DNA of 64,000 nt, taken from assembly GCF_024138125.1 (NCBI RefSeq), contig NZ_CP099993.1, positions 1,550,001-1,614,000 of the forward strand, written 5' to 3'. Positions 25,819 through 33,972 of the stretch are shown here, one piece after another. Positions within the stretch are counted from its first letter, which is position 1. Every line of letters begins with the position of its first letter. The stretch is from Halorussus salilacus. GTDB lineage: Archaea > Halobacteriota > Halobacteria > Halobacteriales > Haladaptataceae. The translations under genes and the position numbers were made by a program. The notes under the pieces were generated by a model. The model was not told the origin of the DNA and did not search any database. It was given only the letters and a program-made list of their open reading frames with translations.

Positions 25819-26889
25819 ATGAGTGAGCAGTACAGTACGAATCTAGCGGCGCAATTCAAGTGGGGTCCGTCGTCGGGGAAGCCTGGTTCACCACTCACAG
25901 CTGTTGTAGCGGGCAGTTCGTCAGGGAACCGGGCAGTTCAGGATATCCGCACCGTCGAACTTCTCGAATACGCGCTCGATGGAAAGACGAGAGAAACCCT
26001 CTGTAGCTATCTGGTCGAGAAACACGACCTCGTGCGCGCGGAAGCAGAGCACGAAGTGGAGGAGTTAATCGAGAGCGGCCTCCTGCTTGAGAATCATCAA
26101 CAGGTGGAGGGAGGACAAACGTGGTTCGAACACGACTGGGACAGGTCGCTGTATTATCATCTTTCTACGCGTGATGAATCCGTCATTGAACCGCGAGTCT
26201 ACGAACAGGAATTGGAGACTGCCACTCAAGGCGACAGGGACGTAATCGAACTCCCGACCCCCGAGGAGGTTCCGGACGAACCACTCGACAAAGTGCTACT
26301 GGACCGAAGGACGTGCCGTGACTTCGACGGGTCTCCCATCGATAGTACGGACCTGTCCTCCATACTGTATCACGCCCTTGCGCCGATTCGAAAGGCGACC
26401 CGAGACGACGAACAGAACGTTTCGGACGGGGCATCATTTTTCGAAGCCTCACGATTTCCGCTCACCATCTATCCCGTCGTGGCCCGCTCTCCCGATGTTG
26501 AGTCCGGCGTATACCGATACGAACTTGAGAGGCATTCTCTACGGAACCTCGACACAGAATACACTGAGAAAGAAACCGACGATCTCTTGCAGAGCATCGT
26601 TGTCAATCAGCCCTTCATTGAGGACGCTCCGGTCACGCTCGTGATATCGACTGATATCCAAAAATTCCGCCATATCCATCCACAGTCTATGGGGTTACGC
26701 CATCTGTTCACAGTCGTTTCGACACACGCCCACCGACTGTTACTGACGGCAAATGCCTTCGGCTTCGACGTATTCCAGTGTGCAGCATTAAAAGACAGTC
26801 TGGCGGATGGAGTAGTCGGTGCAGACGGATTCGACGAAGCAGTCGTCTACACGCTCACCATCGGTCGAGAAACGGAGGAAGACGAATGA
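25819..26889 (+). CDS. SagB-like dehydrogenase 1 (nitroreductase fold)
   Basis: A 356-residue protein. The N-terminal region (VELLEYALDGKTRETLCSYL, then EELIESGLLL) looks like a winged-helix/PqqD-like module used for precursor recognition in RiPP enzymes. The motif WFEHDWDRSLYYHLSTRD is typical of SagB/McbC relatives. From residue 162 a nitroreductase domain follows, with DRRTCRDFDGSPI as the FMN-phosphate segment and SRFPLTIYPVVAR. SagB-type enzymes are FMN-dependent azoline dehydrogenases in thiazole/oxazole peptide synthesis. The ATG at 25819 is chosen over an upstream frame that begins in AT-rich promoter sequence. Its end overlaps the next gene (ATGA), so coupling is likely. GC is clearly below that of the host core. 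Confidence 0.8.
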   Translation: MSEQYSTNLAAQFKWGPSSGKPGSPLTAVVAGSSSGNRAVQDIRTVELLEYALDGKTRETLCSYLVEKHDLVRAEAEHEVEELIESGLLLENHQQVEGGQTWFEHDWDRSLYYHLSTRDESVIEPRVYEQELETATQGDRDVIELPTPEEVPDEPLDKVLLDRRTCRDFDGSPIDSTDLSSILYHALAPIRKATRDDEQNVSDGASFFEASRFPLTIYPVVARSPDVESGVYRYELERHSLRNLDTEYTEKETDDLLQSIVVNQPFIEDAPVTLVISTDIQKFRHIHPQSMGLRHLFTVVSTHAHRLLLTANAFGFDVFQCAALKDSLADGVVGADGFDEAVVYTLTIGRETEEDE

Positions 26890-27965
26890 CGGCGAGCGAG
26901 GTCAGAACGAATCCATTTATCAGCGTGATGCCTCACTTCGAGGAGGACAGATCTAGATACATTATCAGGGACTTTCACCGGAACAGAAGCTATGAGATAC
27001 CGAACTACGGACTTCTCGGACTCCTCGGGGAGGCGAGCGAGTGGATCGAACGTGAGGAATTGAAAGTACTCGCCGAGCAGAAGCACGAGTTGTCAAAAGA
27101 AGCCGCCGAGTCGGTCGTCGAAATGCTCGAAAGCAAGAATATCCTCGCTTCACCGGATTCGGAAGTATTCGACCTCGAACGTGAACGAAAGCAATGGGAG
27201 GAATTCGGATGGGGTGTCGCATTCGATTACTACGTCTGCATCCGTGACTACCCGTACTACGACGACAACGACTCGGAATCGATCTTAGAACGAGTTGTGA
27301 AGCGATCAGAGCGTCACGGGCCTCCACCAGCGTTGTACAAAGAGTACGAAGACGTGCCGCGAGTCGAACTCGGGGAAGTTGACGACGACGAGACGCTCGA
27401 ATCGATAGCCACCGTACTGGCGGAAGACGGTCGGAAACCAACCCGAAACGAGAGTACTGTCGATGCTGAAACGCTTTCAGAAGTGCTGTTCTACTCATTT
27501 GGAGAAACTGGACGACAAACGTTAGAGGGTGTTGGAGAGTTCCTGTTAAAGACGAGTCCCTCTGGCGGGTCCCGTCATCCGACAGAAGCGTACGTCGCTG
27601 TGCTTGATGTGGATGGAATCGAACGAGGAGTCTATCATTACTCGGTCAAGGAGCACGGTTTAGAACGGATAGGAACCGCAAAGGGCGTCGTAGAGTCGTT
27701 GCGGCGCGCTACCGGAAGCACACCCTCGTTCGTCGTCGTCTTCACGTCTGTTCTCGCGCGGGACATGTGGAAGTACCGTGACCCCCGTGCCTTCCGAATC
27801 CCGAACCACGATGTTGGACACCTGATGGAAACGTTTCGGCTCGTCTGTGTCGCAACCGATTTGAACGTTATGTTCGAGCAGGAGTTTGACAAGCAACAAC
27901 TGGCGGCGGAGTTAGAAATCGACCGACTAACGGAGCCAATTCTCGTGTGTGCAAGCGTGTACTGA
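26886..27965 (+). CDS. SagB-like dehydrogenase 2 (nitroreductase fold)
   Basis: A 359-residue partner of the preceding protein with the same plan: an N-terminal winged-helix-like module (GLLGLLGEASEWIEREELKV, then VVEMLESKNIL), a WGVAFDYYVCIRDYPYYD block like that of protein 1, and a nitroreductase domain. TSPSGGSRHPTEAYVAV (residues 223-239) is the classic SagB signature. The first RRSxRxF element is weak here (KPTRNEST), whereas it is strong in protein 1, so the two may form one heterodimeric enzyme with complementary half-sites. The start ATG overlaps the stop of gene 1. A 29-residue peptide gene is convergent, 31 bp from its stop. Confidence 0.8.
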   Translation: MTASEVRTNPFISVMPHFEEDRSRYIIRDFHRNRSYEIPNYGLLGLLGEASEWIEREELKVLAEQKHELSKEAAESVVEMLESKNILASPDSEVFDLERERKQWEEFGWGVAFDYYVCIRDYPYYDDNDSESILERVVKRSERHGPPPALYKEYEDVPRVELGEVDDDETLESIATVLAEDGRKPTRNESTVDAETLSEVLFYSFGETGRQTLEGVGEFLLKTSPSGGSRHPTEAYVAVLDVDGIERGVYHYSVKEHGLERIGTAKGVVESLRRATGSTPSFVVVFTSVLARDMWKYRDPRAFRIPNHDVGHLMETFRLVCVATDLNVMFEQEFDKQQLAAELEIDRLTEPILVCASVY

Positions 27966-27996
27966 CTTTCCTAAAAAGAGTAGTTTCGAGACGGTA

Positions 27997-28086
27997 CTAG
28001 TTAGTAGGGTCGCATGTGAGGGTACAAGCCCGCTTCTCGGACTCGATTTCGTTCATTTCCCATGCTTCTGCGGTTTCATCACTCAT
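27997..28086 (-). CDS. putative RiPP precursor peptide (29 aa)
   Basis: Thirty codons including the stop. The first 20 residues are an acidic, Glu-rich leader (MSDETAEAWEMNEIESEKRA); the tail that follows is CTLTCDPTN, with two Cys and three Thr that could be heterocyclised or cross-linked. A perfect Shine-Dalgarno GGAGGTGA (28092-28099) stands 5 bp before the ATG, which is unusual among these mostly leaderless genes. AT-rich TATA-like sequence lies further upstream. Leader/core layout, ribosome site and place beside two SagB-like enzymes and a MATE exporter make a precursor role likely. It could instead be a short regulatory peptide. No homologue is recalled. Confidence 0.65.
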   Translation of the reverse strand: MSDETAEAWEMNEIESEKRACTLTCDPTN

Positions 28087-28091
28087 TATTG

Positions 28092-28099
28092 TCACCTCC
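28092..28099 (-). promoter_or_regulatory. strong Shine-Dalgarno of the peptide gene
   Basis: On the minus strand this reads GGAGGTGA, complementary over eight bases to the archaeal 16S rRNA 3' end. It is 5 bp from the ATG at 28086 and supports translation of the 29-residue peptide. Confidence 0.75.
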
Positions 28100-28239
28100 A
28101 TCAGAAAAACAGATGGCTATTATTATTAATTTTTCTTCTATTATAGATCCTAATAATTACCATGAATATAAATTATTGTTTATATAATATAGAGGACTCA
28201 TTTTTATAGTGGAATATAGTGGCTACTATGAAGGCCACC

Positions 28240-29628
28240 CTAGCGCGTATCCCCACTTCCGCGCTGTATCATCATTTCCGTAGCACGGTCTGCCCACGTA
28301 CCTCGATAAAATTCTGTACCGGCAGCGACCATCAGCCAAACGTAATAAACGACGATGGCCGCGTAAACCCCACTCAGGCCATATCCCAGCGCAACGGCCA
28401 CAACGTAGGCCAAACCGAGTCTCAGAATAACCAGACCGACTGTCTGAATAAAAAGCGGTGTCCGGGTATCGCTCCCTCCCTGCAATCCCCCCACAAACAC
28501 GAGATAGAGAACGAGGAGCGGGGCGATGAGGCCGTAGATTTGGGTAAATTCTGTCGCGTACCGTATTGTAGTCGAATCAGAAGTAAACAATAGAACAATT
28601 TGGTTAGCGTATAGGTGCAGTCCAATTCCGAAGAGTCCAACGGTCGAGAGTCCTAACCCAGCAGTTGCCCAACCGTTGAAGTGCGCATCGTCAATGTTAC
28701 CCTCACCGACGGCTTGTCCGACGAGAACGCTTGACGCGACACTGTATCCCCGTGAGAGCGGTGCATTGAGTTGTTGGTAGATTCGTCTTGCGACCTGATA
28801 CCCGGCGTTGACGTTCGTCCCGAACATGAGTAAAATAGCGTTGAACGGAAATTCTGTGATAGTAACAACCCCGGCTTCAGCGATACGTGGCACACTAACA
28901 GAAAACAACTGACGAGTGATCGTGAAATCTGTCGGGCGAGTGAATCCGATTGGCGTCCGGTTGCTCCAGAGGATGGCCACCATCACAGTTGCCGAGAACA
29001 CGTTTCCAACAGCGGTCGCGATTCCGACACCGACGATTTCGAGTTCAGGAAAGAAGCCTAAACCGAGTCCCAGCGCGACCGTGCCAGCAATATTGAGGAG
29101 ATTCGAAGCGACGTTGATGTACATTGGAGTTCGAGCATCACCGATTCCCTGAAGTGAGCGAGTACCGATTAGTGTGAGGTGGCGAGCGGGCGTCGTCGCA
29201 AAGATGATAGCAAGATACGTTCCTCCCATTGTGACCACATTTTCGGGAGCACCCAGCATCGAGATGGCGACATCGCCGAACGTGACACCGAAAATTACGA
29301 ATGGAACGCCGAATAGGATACCGAGGAGCAACGCCTGTGTAACGGCCTCGTCGCGGTTCTCGGTTGCACCGCTTCCCGTGTCTTGACTCGAAAGTGCAAT
29401 AGCACCGCCGCCTATACCCATCCCAATCCGATACGGAAGTCGACCGTAGAGGTCTGCGAGTCCGAGTGCCGCAATTGCTGCAGGCGAAAAGAGACCAGTC
29501 ACAAGAACGTCAGTCGTTCGCATAAGATTTCGAAGAACTTGCTCGGTCGCTACTGGCCAAGAAAGCTCAAACACCCGCCGCCAAACGGAAACCAAACGCG
29601 AGCGGCGACGGACGAGTTCCCTGATCAT
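28240..29628 (-). CDS. MATE-family exporter, AT-rich paralogue
   Basis: A 462-residue protein with about 12 membrane helices of the multidrug and toxic compound extrusion family, driven by a cation gradient. Conserved stretches include LMRTTDVLVTGLFSPAAIAA, GGGAIALSSQDTGSG and LQGIGDARTPMYINV. It is roughly two-thirds identical, by eye, to the next MATE protein, but its gene is much more AT-rich with different codon use. It shares the minus strand with the candidate precursor peptide and may export the matured product. The ATG at 29628 follows an AT-rich promoter region. A 16-base T run (29663-29678) lies just upstream. Confidence 0.9.
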   Translation of the reverse strand: MIRELVRRRSRLVSVWRRVFELSWPVATEQVLRNLMRTTDVLVTGLFSPAAIAALGLADLYGRLPYRIGMGIGGGAIALSSQDTGSGATENRDEAVTQALLLGILFGVPFVIFGVTFGDVAISMLGAPENVVTMGGTYLAIIFATTPARHLTLIGTRSLQGIGDARTPMYINVASNLLNIAGTVALGLGLGFFPELEIVGVGIATAVGNVFSATVMVAILWSNRTPIGFTRPTDFTITRQLFSVSVPRIAEAGVVTITEFPFNAILLMFGTNVNAGYQVARRIYQQLNAPLSRGYSVASSVLVGQAVGEGNIDDAHFNGWATAGLGLSTVGLFGIGLHLYANQIVLLFTSDSTTIRYATEFTQIYGLIAPLLVLYLVFVGGLQGGSDTRTPLFIQTVGLVILRLGLAYVVAVALGYGLSGVYAAIVVYYVWLMVAAGTEFYRGTWADRATEMMIQRGSGDTR

Positions 29629-29662
29629 GTTTCCGTATTTTGTATATCTATAGAATTAAATA

Positions 29663-29678
29663 TTTTTTTTTTTTTTTT
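29663..29678. repeat. 16-base poly-T tract
   Basis: An uninterrupted run of 16 T on the plus strand lies in the 128-bp gap between the two tandem MATE genes. On the minus strand it is a poly-A tract 35-50 bp upstream of the AT-rich MATE start codon. It could be part of the promoter of that gene or mark the junction of the acquired segment. Confidence 0.8.
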
Positions 29679-29756
29679 GTTCTACATTCATTATTATCTA
29701 TATCGTGGCTCAGCCGCGGTCGAGAGAGGAGAGCGAGCGTCGAAGCGAGAAACACG

Positions 29757-31136
29757 TCAGGCCTCCTCGACGCTCCCGCGCTCCTCCATCATCTTCGCGG
29801 CTCGGTCGGCCCATCCGCCCCACCGGAACCCCGCGGCGACGACCGCGAGCGCCCAGACGTAGTACAGGAAGATACCGGCGTAGACGCCGACCACGCCGTA
29901 GTCGAGGTGGACGCCGACCACCCACGAGAAGCCGACCAGCAGGCCGAACATCCCGGTGGTCCGGGCGACGAACGGGGTCGTGGTGTCGCTGCCGCCCTGC
30001 AGTGACCCCGAGAGGACGACGAACAGCGCGAGGAACGGCGCGGAGAGGCCGTACACCCTGGCGAAGTCGGCGGCGTAGTCGAGGGTCGCGGCGTCGTCGG
30101 TGAAGAACTCGACGAACCAGTCGGCCCCGAAGAACAGCACCACGCCGATGGCCCCGACCGTGAGCAGGGCGAGCGCGCCGGTCGCCCACCCCTCGAACCG
30201 CGCGCGGTCGGGGTCGCCCTCGCCGAGCGCCTGCCCGACCACCACGCTGGAGGCGACGCTGTAGCCCCGCGAGAGGGGTCCGGTGACCTGCTGGTACATC
30301 CGGCGACCGATCTGGTAGGCGGCGTTCACGTCGGTCCCGAACGCGAGCAGGATGGAGTTGAACGGGAACTCCGCGACGGTCGCGACGAGGCCCTCCGCGA
30401 TTCGCGGCGCGCTGACCGTCAGGAGCTGGCGGGCGATGGTGAGGTCGCTCGGCCGGGCGAACGACGCCTCGGTCAGTCCCCAGCGGATGGCCGCGACGAG
30501 CGCCACCGCGGTGAAGAGGTTGCCGAACGCGGTGGCGACGCCGACGCCGACGATCTCCCAGCGCGGGAACGGGCCGACCCCGAGGCCGAGCGCGACCGTA
30601 CCGCCGATGTTGAGGAGGTTCGAGACGACGTTGACGTACATCGGCGTGCGCGTGTCGCCGGTCCCCTGCAACGAGCGCGCGCCGACGAGCGCGACGTGGC
30701 GAGCGGGCGCGGTGGCGAAGATGACCGCGAGGTAGGTGCCGCCCATCTCGGCGACGTTCGAGGGCGCGCCCAGAATCGATATCGCGGTCTCGCCAGCGAG
30801 GAAGCCGAACAGGACGAACGGAATCCCCGAGAGCGCGCCGACGAGGATGGCCTGCGTGACGGCCTCGTCGCGGTTGGCGGTGGCGTCGCTTCCCGTATCC
30901 TGACTGGAGAGGGCTATCGCGCCCCCGCCGAGACCGAGGCCGATTCGAAGGGGGAGGCGGGCGTAGAGGTCGGCGAGGCCGATGGCCGCGACCGCCGCGG
31001 GGGAGAACAGGCCGGTGACGACGATGTCGGTGGTCCGCATCAGGGTGCGCAACACCTGCTCGGCCATCACCGGCCACGACAGCGAGAGGACGCGCCCCCA
31101 GACCGCGAACAGGCGGGCGCGCAACGAGACGGACAT
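29757..31136 (-). CDS. MATE-family exporter, GC-rich paralogue
   Basis: A 459-residue, 12-helix MATE transporter with the same conserved stretches as its neighbour (LMRTTDIVVTGLFSPAAVAA, GGGAIALSSQDTGSD, LQGTGDTRTPMYVNV). Codon use is that of the host core, so this is probably the resident copy. Substrates of haloarchaeal MATE proteins are unknown; export of drugs or metabolites against sodium or proton flow is the family role. The ATG at 31136 is used because longer frames upstream lack membrane features. The gene lies upstream of the AT-rich copy in the same direction. Confidence 0.9.
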   Translation of the reverse strand: MSVSLRARLFAVWGRVLSLSWPVMAEQVLRTLMRTTDIVVTGLFSPAAVAAIGLADLYARLPLRIGLGLGGGAIALSSQDTGSDATANRDEAVTQAILVGALSGIPFVLFGFLAGETAISILGAPSNVAEMGGTYLAVIFATAPARHVALVGARSLQGTGDTRTPMYVNVVSNLLNIGGTVALGLGVGPFPRWEIVGVGVATAFGNLFTAVALVAAIRWGLTEASFARPSDLTIARQLLTVSAPRIAEGLVATVAEFPFNSILLAFGTDVNAAYQIGRRMYQQVTGPLSRGYSVASSVVVGQALGEGDPDRARFEGWATGALALLTVGAIGVVLFFGADWFVEFFTDDAATLDYAADFARVYGLSAPFLALFVVLSGSLQGGSDTTTPFVARTTGMFGLLVGFSWVVGVHLDYGVVGVYAGIFLYYVWALAVVAAGFRWGGWADRAAKMMEERGSVEEA

Positions 31137-31262
31137 CGTAGTCGTTCCGAGGGGCGTGAGCGTTTTGAGTGTAGGGATATCCGGAGCGTTTGCCCGTTCG
31201 GCGGAGTCGCGGCCGGTTCGACTTCCCGAAAGACCAACTGCGCGCCGGTCCGAGACGGCGGT

Positions 31263-31550
31263 ATGGACGCGTTCGTCTACGGCACGCTCACCGACCCCGA
31301 GCGGGTCGCGCGAGTGGTCTCGGCGTTCGAGTTTCGCGGCGACGCGGTCCTCGACGGCCTCCACAGGGTCGAGGGCGAGTACCCCACGCTCGCGCCGGGC
31401 GGGTCGGTCCGCGGCCGCATCCTCCGCACGCCCGACGTGGAGGCGCTGGACGCCGAGGCCGAGTGGCCCGGGAACGGACCCTTCGCCGGGCGAGTCCGGG
31501 CGTTCGTCGGCGAGCGCGAGGTCGTCGTTCGACCGCGCGGCCGTGAATGA
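31263..31550 (+). CDS. short gamma-glutamylcyclotransferase-like (AIG2) protein
   Basis: A 95-residue protein beginning MDAFVYGTLTDPERV, the YGTL substrate-binding start of gamma-glutamylcyclotransferase/AIG2 proteins, which act on gamma-glutamyl amines or peptides. The VEGEYPTLAPGGSVRGRIL block also fits. The region where relatives carry an LDxYEG segment with the catalytic Glu reads LDAEAEWPGNG here, and the protein is some 25-40 residues shorter than usual. It may be a degraded or altered member. It is divergent from the GC-rich MATE gene. Confidence 0.65.
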   Translation: MDAFVYGTLTDPERVARVVSAFEFRGDAVLDGLHRVEGEYPTLAPGGSVRGRILRTPDVEALDAEAEWPGNGPFAGRVRAFVGEREVVVRPRGRE

Positions 31551-31813
31551 CACCTGTCACGCCCGCGTCAGACGCCGCGTGCGCCGCCCGTCTGACGGTC
31601 GCATCACCCCGCCGCCGTCTTGCACTTTCACTTTCAGTCCGTCCACCGGGGGTTTAAGTCCCACGCGTGACACTCTCCGAGTGCGCGTCACACGCTTCGC
31701 GCCACTTCCTCACATTCCCCCCTTGGAACCGCCCGCCCGAGAGCGGGGTGTATCCGTACCGACGCGTCTTCGGGTTAGAAAAGCGTAAAGACGCCCGTCG
31801 AGTAGGCTCCGCC

Positions 31814-33025
31814 ATGTTAGAACTCGCCGACGTTCTCGACGCCCGCGTCCGGGTCGAGGAGACCGCCCGGCGGACGCCGCTGGACTACAGCCACACCTTC
31901 TCGGACATGACCGGCGCCGAGGTTCACCTGAAACTGGAGACCTTCCAGCGCACCGGGTCGTTCAAGATACGGGGTGCGACCAACCGCATCGCGACGCTCT
32001 CCGAGGAGGAGAAGTCGGCGGGAGTGGTGACCGCCAGCGCGGGCAACCACGCGCAGGGGGTCGCGCTGGCGGCGACCAAGAGCGGAGTGGACTCGAAGAT
32101 CGTGATGCCCGAGAACGCTCCAATATCGAAGATAAAGGCGACGCGAAGTTACGGCGCGACGGTCGTCCTCCACGGCGACGACTACGACGAGGCCGCCGAG
32201 AAGGCCCACGAACTCGAAGCCGAGGAGGGCCGGACCTACGTCCACGCCTTCGACGACGACATGGTGATGGCCGGACAGGGGACCATCGGACTGGAGATAC
32301 TCGAGGACCTCCCCGACCTCGACACGGTGGTCGTTCCCATCGGCGGCGGGGGACTCATCGCGGGCGTCGCCACCGCCGTCAAGGCCCAGAAGCCCGACGC
32401 GCGGGTCGTTGGCGTTCAGGCCGAGGGCGCGTCGAGCGTCGCCGCCTCGCTGGAGAAGGGCGAGGTCCACGCCCTCGACGCGGTCGACACCATCGCAGAC
32501 GGCATCGCGACCCGGAGCGTCGGCGAGCGAACCTTCGAGGTCATCGACGAGCGCGTCGACGAGGTGGTCACGGTCTCGGACTCCGAGATCGCCGTCGCGG
32601 TCACCCACCTGCTCGAACGCGCGAAGACCCTCGTCGAGGGCGCTGGCGCGGTCCCGCTGGCGGCGCTGCTGTCGGGGGGCATCGACTACGAGGACGGCGA
32701 GACCATCGTCCCCATCCTCTCGGGCGGGAACGTCGACATGAACACCCTCACGACGGTCATCATGCGCGGGCTGGTCGAGACCGGCCGGTACGTCAAGATA
32801 CGGACCGTGCTCAAGGACCGGCCCGGCGCGCTCGACGACCTGCTCGACGTCATCTCGGGCCAGCAGGCGAACATCTACGGCATCCAGCACGACCGCACCT
32901 CGCGGGACATCGCGATGAACGCCGCGGAAGTCGAGCTGGACCTCGAAACGCGGGGAACCGACCACGTCGCGGAACTGCTCGCGGCGCTACGCGAGGAGGG
33001 CTTCGACGTGGAGGTCATCGCGTAG
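31814..33025 (+). CDS. ilvA: threonine ammonia-lyase (biosynthetic/catabolic threonine deaminase) 1
   Basis: A 403-residue PLP fold-type II enzyme that deaminates threonine to 2-oxobutanoate via 2-aminocrotonate, feeding isoleucine synthesis. The PLP lysine is in QRTGSFKIRGATN; TASAGNHAQGVAL and VPIGGGGLIAG bind substrate and phosphate. The C-terminal 75 residues are an ACT domain (YVKIRTVLKDRPGALDDLL), which usually mediates feedback control. The ATG at 31814 follows AT-rich promoter sequence. The next gene is ridA, whose product hydrolyses the reactive enamine/imine intermediates this enzyme releases. A second copy lies at 50745-51962. Confidence 0.92.
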   Translation: MLELADVLDARVRVEETARRTPLDYSHTFSDMTGAEVHLKLETFQRTGSFKIRGATNRIATLSEEEKSAGVVTASAGNHAQGVALAATKSGVDSKIVMPENAPISKIKATRSYGATVVLHGDDYDEAAEKAHELEAEEGRTYVHAFDDDMVMAGQGTIGLEILEDLPDLDTVVVPIGGGGLIAGVATAVKAQKPDARVVGVQAEGASSVAASLEKGEVHALDAVDTIADGIATRSVGERTFEVIDERVDEVVTVSDSEIAVAVTHLLERAKTLVEGAGAVPLAALLSGGIDYEDGETIVPILSGGNVDMNTLTTVIMRGLVETGRYVKIRTVLKDRPGALDDLLDVISGQQANIYGIQHDRTSRDIAMNAAEVELDLETRGTDHVAELLAALREEGFDVEVIA

Positions 33026-33070
33026 GGCGCACTCACCCACGTTTAAGTCACAGCGCGAGAAGTGGTCGGT

Positions 33071-33451
33071 ATGAAGCGAGTTATCAGCACGAACGAAGCC
33101 CCCGCGGCGGTCGGGGCCTACAGTCAGGCGACCACCAACGGCGACCTCGTGTTCACCGCGGGCCAGATTCCGATGACGCCCGAGGGGGACCTGCTCGACG
33201 ACGAGGAGATCGAGGTCCAGACCCGCCAGAGCCTCGAAAACGTCAAGGCCATCCTCGAAGAGGAGGGCCTGACCATGCAGGACGTGCTGAAGGTCACGGT
33301 CTTCCTCGACGACATCGAGGACTTCGACGGGATGAACGCCGCGTACAAGGAGTACTTCCAGGACAACCCGCCCGCCCGGAGCGCAGTCGAGGTCGCCAAC
33401 CTCCCGAAGGGCGTCGGCGTCGAGATCGAGGCCATCGCGACCGGCGAGTGA
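33071..33451 (+). CDS. ridA: RidA-family enamine/imine deaminase
   Basis: A 126-residue cytosolic RidA (YjgF/UK114) protein that hydrolyses 2-aminoacrylate and 2-aminocrotonate produced by PLP dehydratases. Family motifs are GAYSQATTNGDLVFTAGQIP, then DVLKVTVFLDD, and PARSAVEVANLPKGVGVEIE with the carboxylate-binding Arg. Full length is normal. The ATG at 33071 lies 45 bp after ilvA, a pairing that makes direct biochemical sense. The next small gene starts 1 bp after its stop. Confidence 0.94.
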   Translation: MKRVISTNEAPAAVGAYSQATTNGDLVFTAGQIPMTPEGDLLDDEEIEVQTRQSLENVKAILEEEGLTMQDVLKVTVFLDDIEDFDGMNAAYKEYFQDNPPARSAVEVANLPKGVGVEIEAIATGE

Positions 33452-33452
33452 C

Positions 33453-33659
33453 GTGAATCCGCGCACGAAATCCAGCCTCCTGTGGGGCGTCGTCGGGCTT
33501 CTGGCCTTCCTCGTCCTCTTGCAGGGGTACGAACTCTGGTCGGGGTACCGCTACGCGCTCGGCGTGAAGGGCGGGGTCGCGCTCGCGGTCGGCGTCGGCG
33601 CGACGGGCGTCTCGTACGTCGCGGAACCGGTGGTGTTCGAGACGAAAGGAAGGACTTAA
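33453..33659 (+). CDS. small two-helix membrane protein (68 aa)
   Basis: A 68-residue protein with two hydrophobic helices (LLWGVVGLLAFLVLLQGYEL and KGGVALAVGVGATGVSYVA) and short hydrophilic ends. The GTG start follows the ridA stop by 1 bp, so it is probably cotranscribed. It belongs to the many haloarchaeal membrane proteins of unknown function. It ends 27 bp before the tRNA-Ser gene. Confidence 0.72.
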   Translation: MNPRTKSSLLWGVVGLLAFLVLLQGYELWSGYRYALGVKGGVALAVGVGATGVSYVAEPVVFETKGRT

Positions 33660-33686
33660 ACGCGGGACGCGACTACGTTCGGACGG

Positions 33687-33768
33687 GCCGGGATGGCCGA
33701 ATGGCAAAGCGCACGCCTGGAAAGCGTGTCCCCTTACGGGGTTCTGGGTTCAAATCCCAGTCCCGGCG
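33687..33768 (+). tRNA. tRNA-Ser (anticodon GGA)
   Basis: An 82-nt class II tRNA. The acceptor stem GCCGGGA pairs with TCCCGGC (33761-33767), followed by discriminator G. The anticodon arm CACGC-CTGGAAA-GCGTG gives anticodon GGA. The long variable arm (TCCCCTTACGGGG) and the T arm with GGTTCAAATCC confirm serine identity. CCA is not encoded. Its 3' end is duplicated downstream (33973-33996). Confidence 0.95.
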
Positions 33769-33778
33769 TTTCTTCGAC
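33755..33778 (+). repeat. tRNA-Ser 3'-end direct repeat, copy 1 (att-like)
   Basis: A 24-bp sequence covering the last 14 bases of tRNA-Ser and 10 bases beyond it. It is exactly repeated at 33973-33996. Duplication of a tRNA 3' end is the typical footprint of a tyrosine-integrase element, so this may be one attachment site. Confidence 0.75.
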
Positions 33779-33972
33779 CGCTACGCTGTGAGCGACGCGT
33801 AGCGGCGCGAACAAACGGAGGTCGGAGAAACCCATCGGAGTGGATTTGAAGCCCTGTCAGTCGTACGCCCGGAATGGCGCGAAGCGCCACATGCCCGGAC
33901 CGTCTTGCTCCGGGTTCAAATTCCGAAAGACGCGAGCGCCTTTCGGCGTTCGCAGACCGCCGGTCTGCTCAC

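Noticed and set aside
25641-31136. A YcaO, LanM, radical SAM or leader peptidase gene expected with the SagB-like pair
   Set aside because: None of the frames around the island shows the motifs of these families, so no such gene was called in this window.
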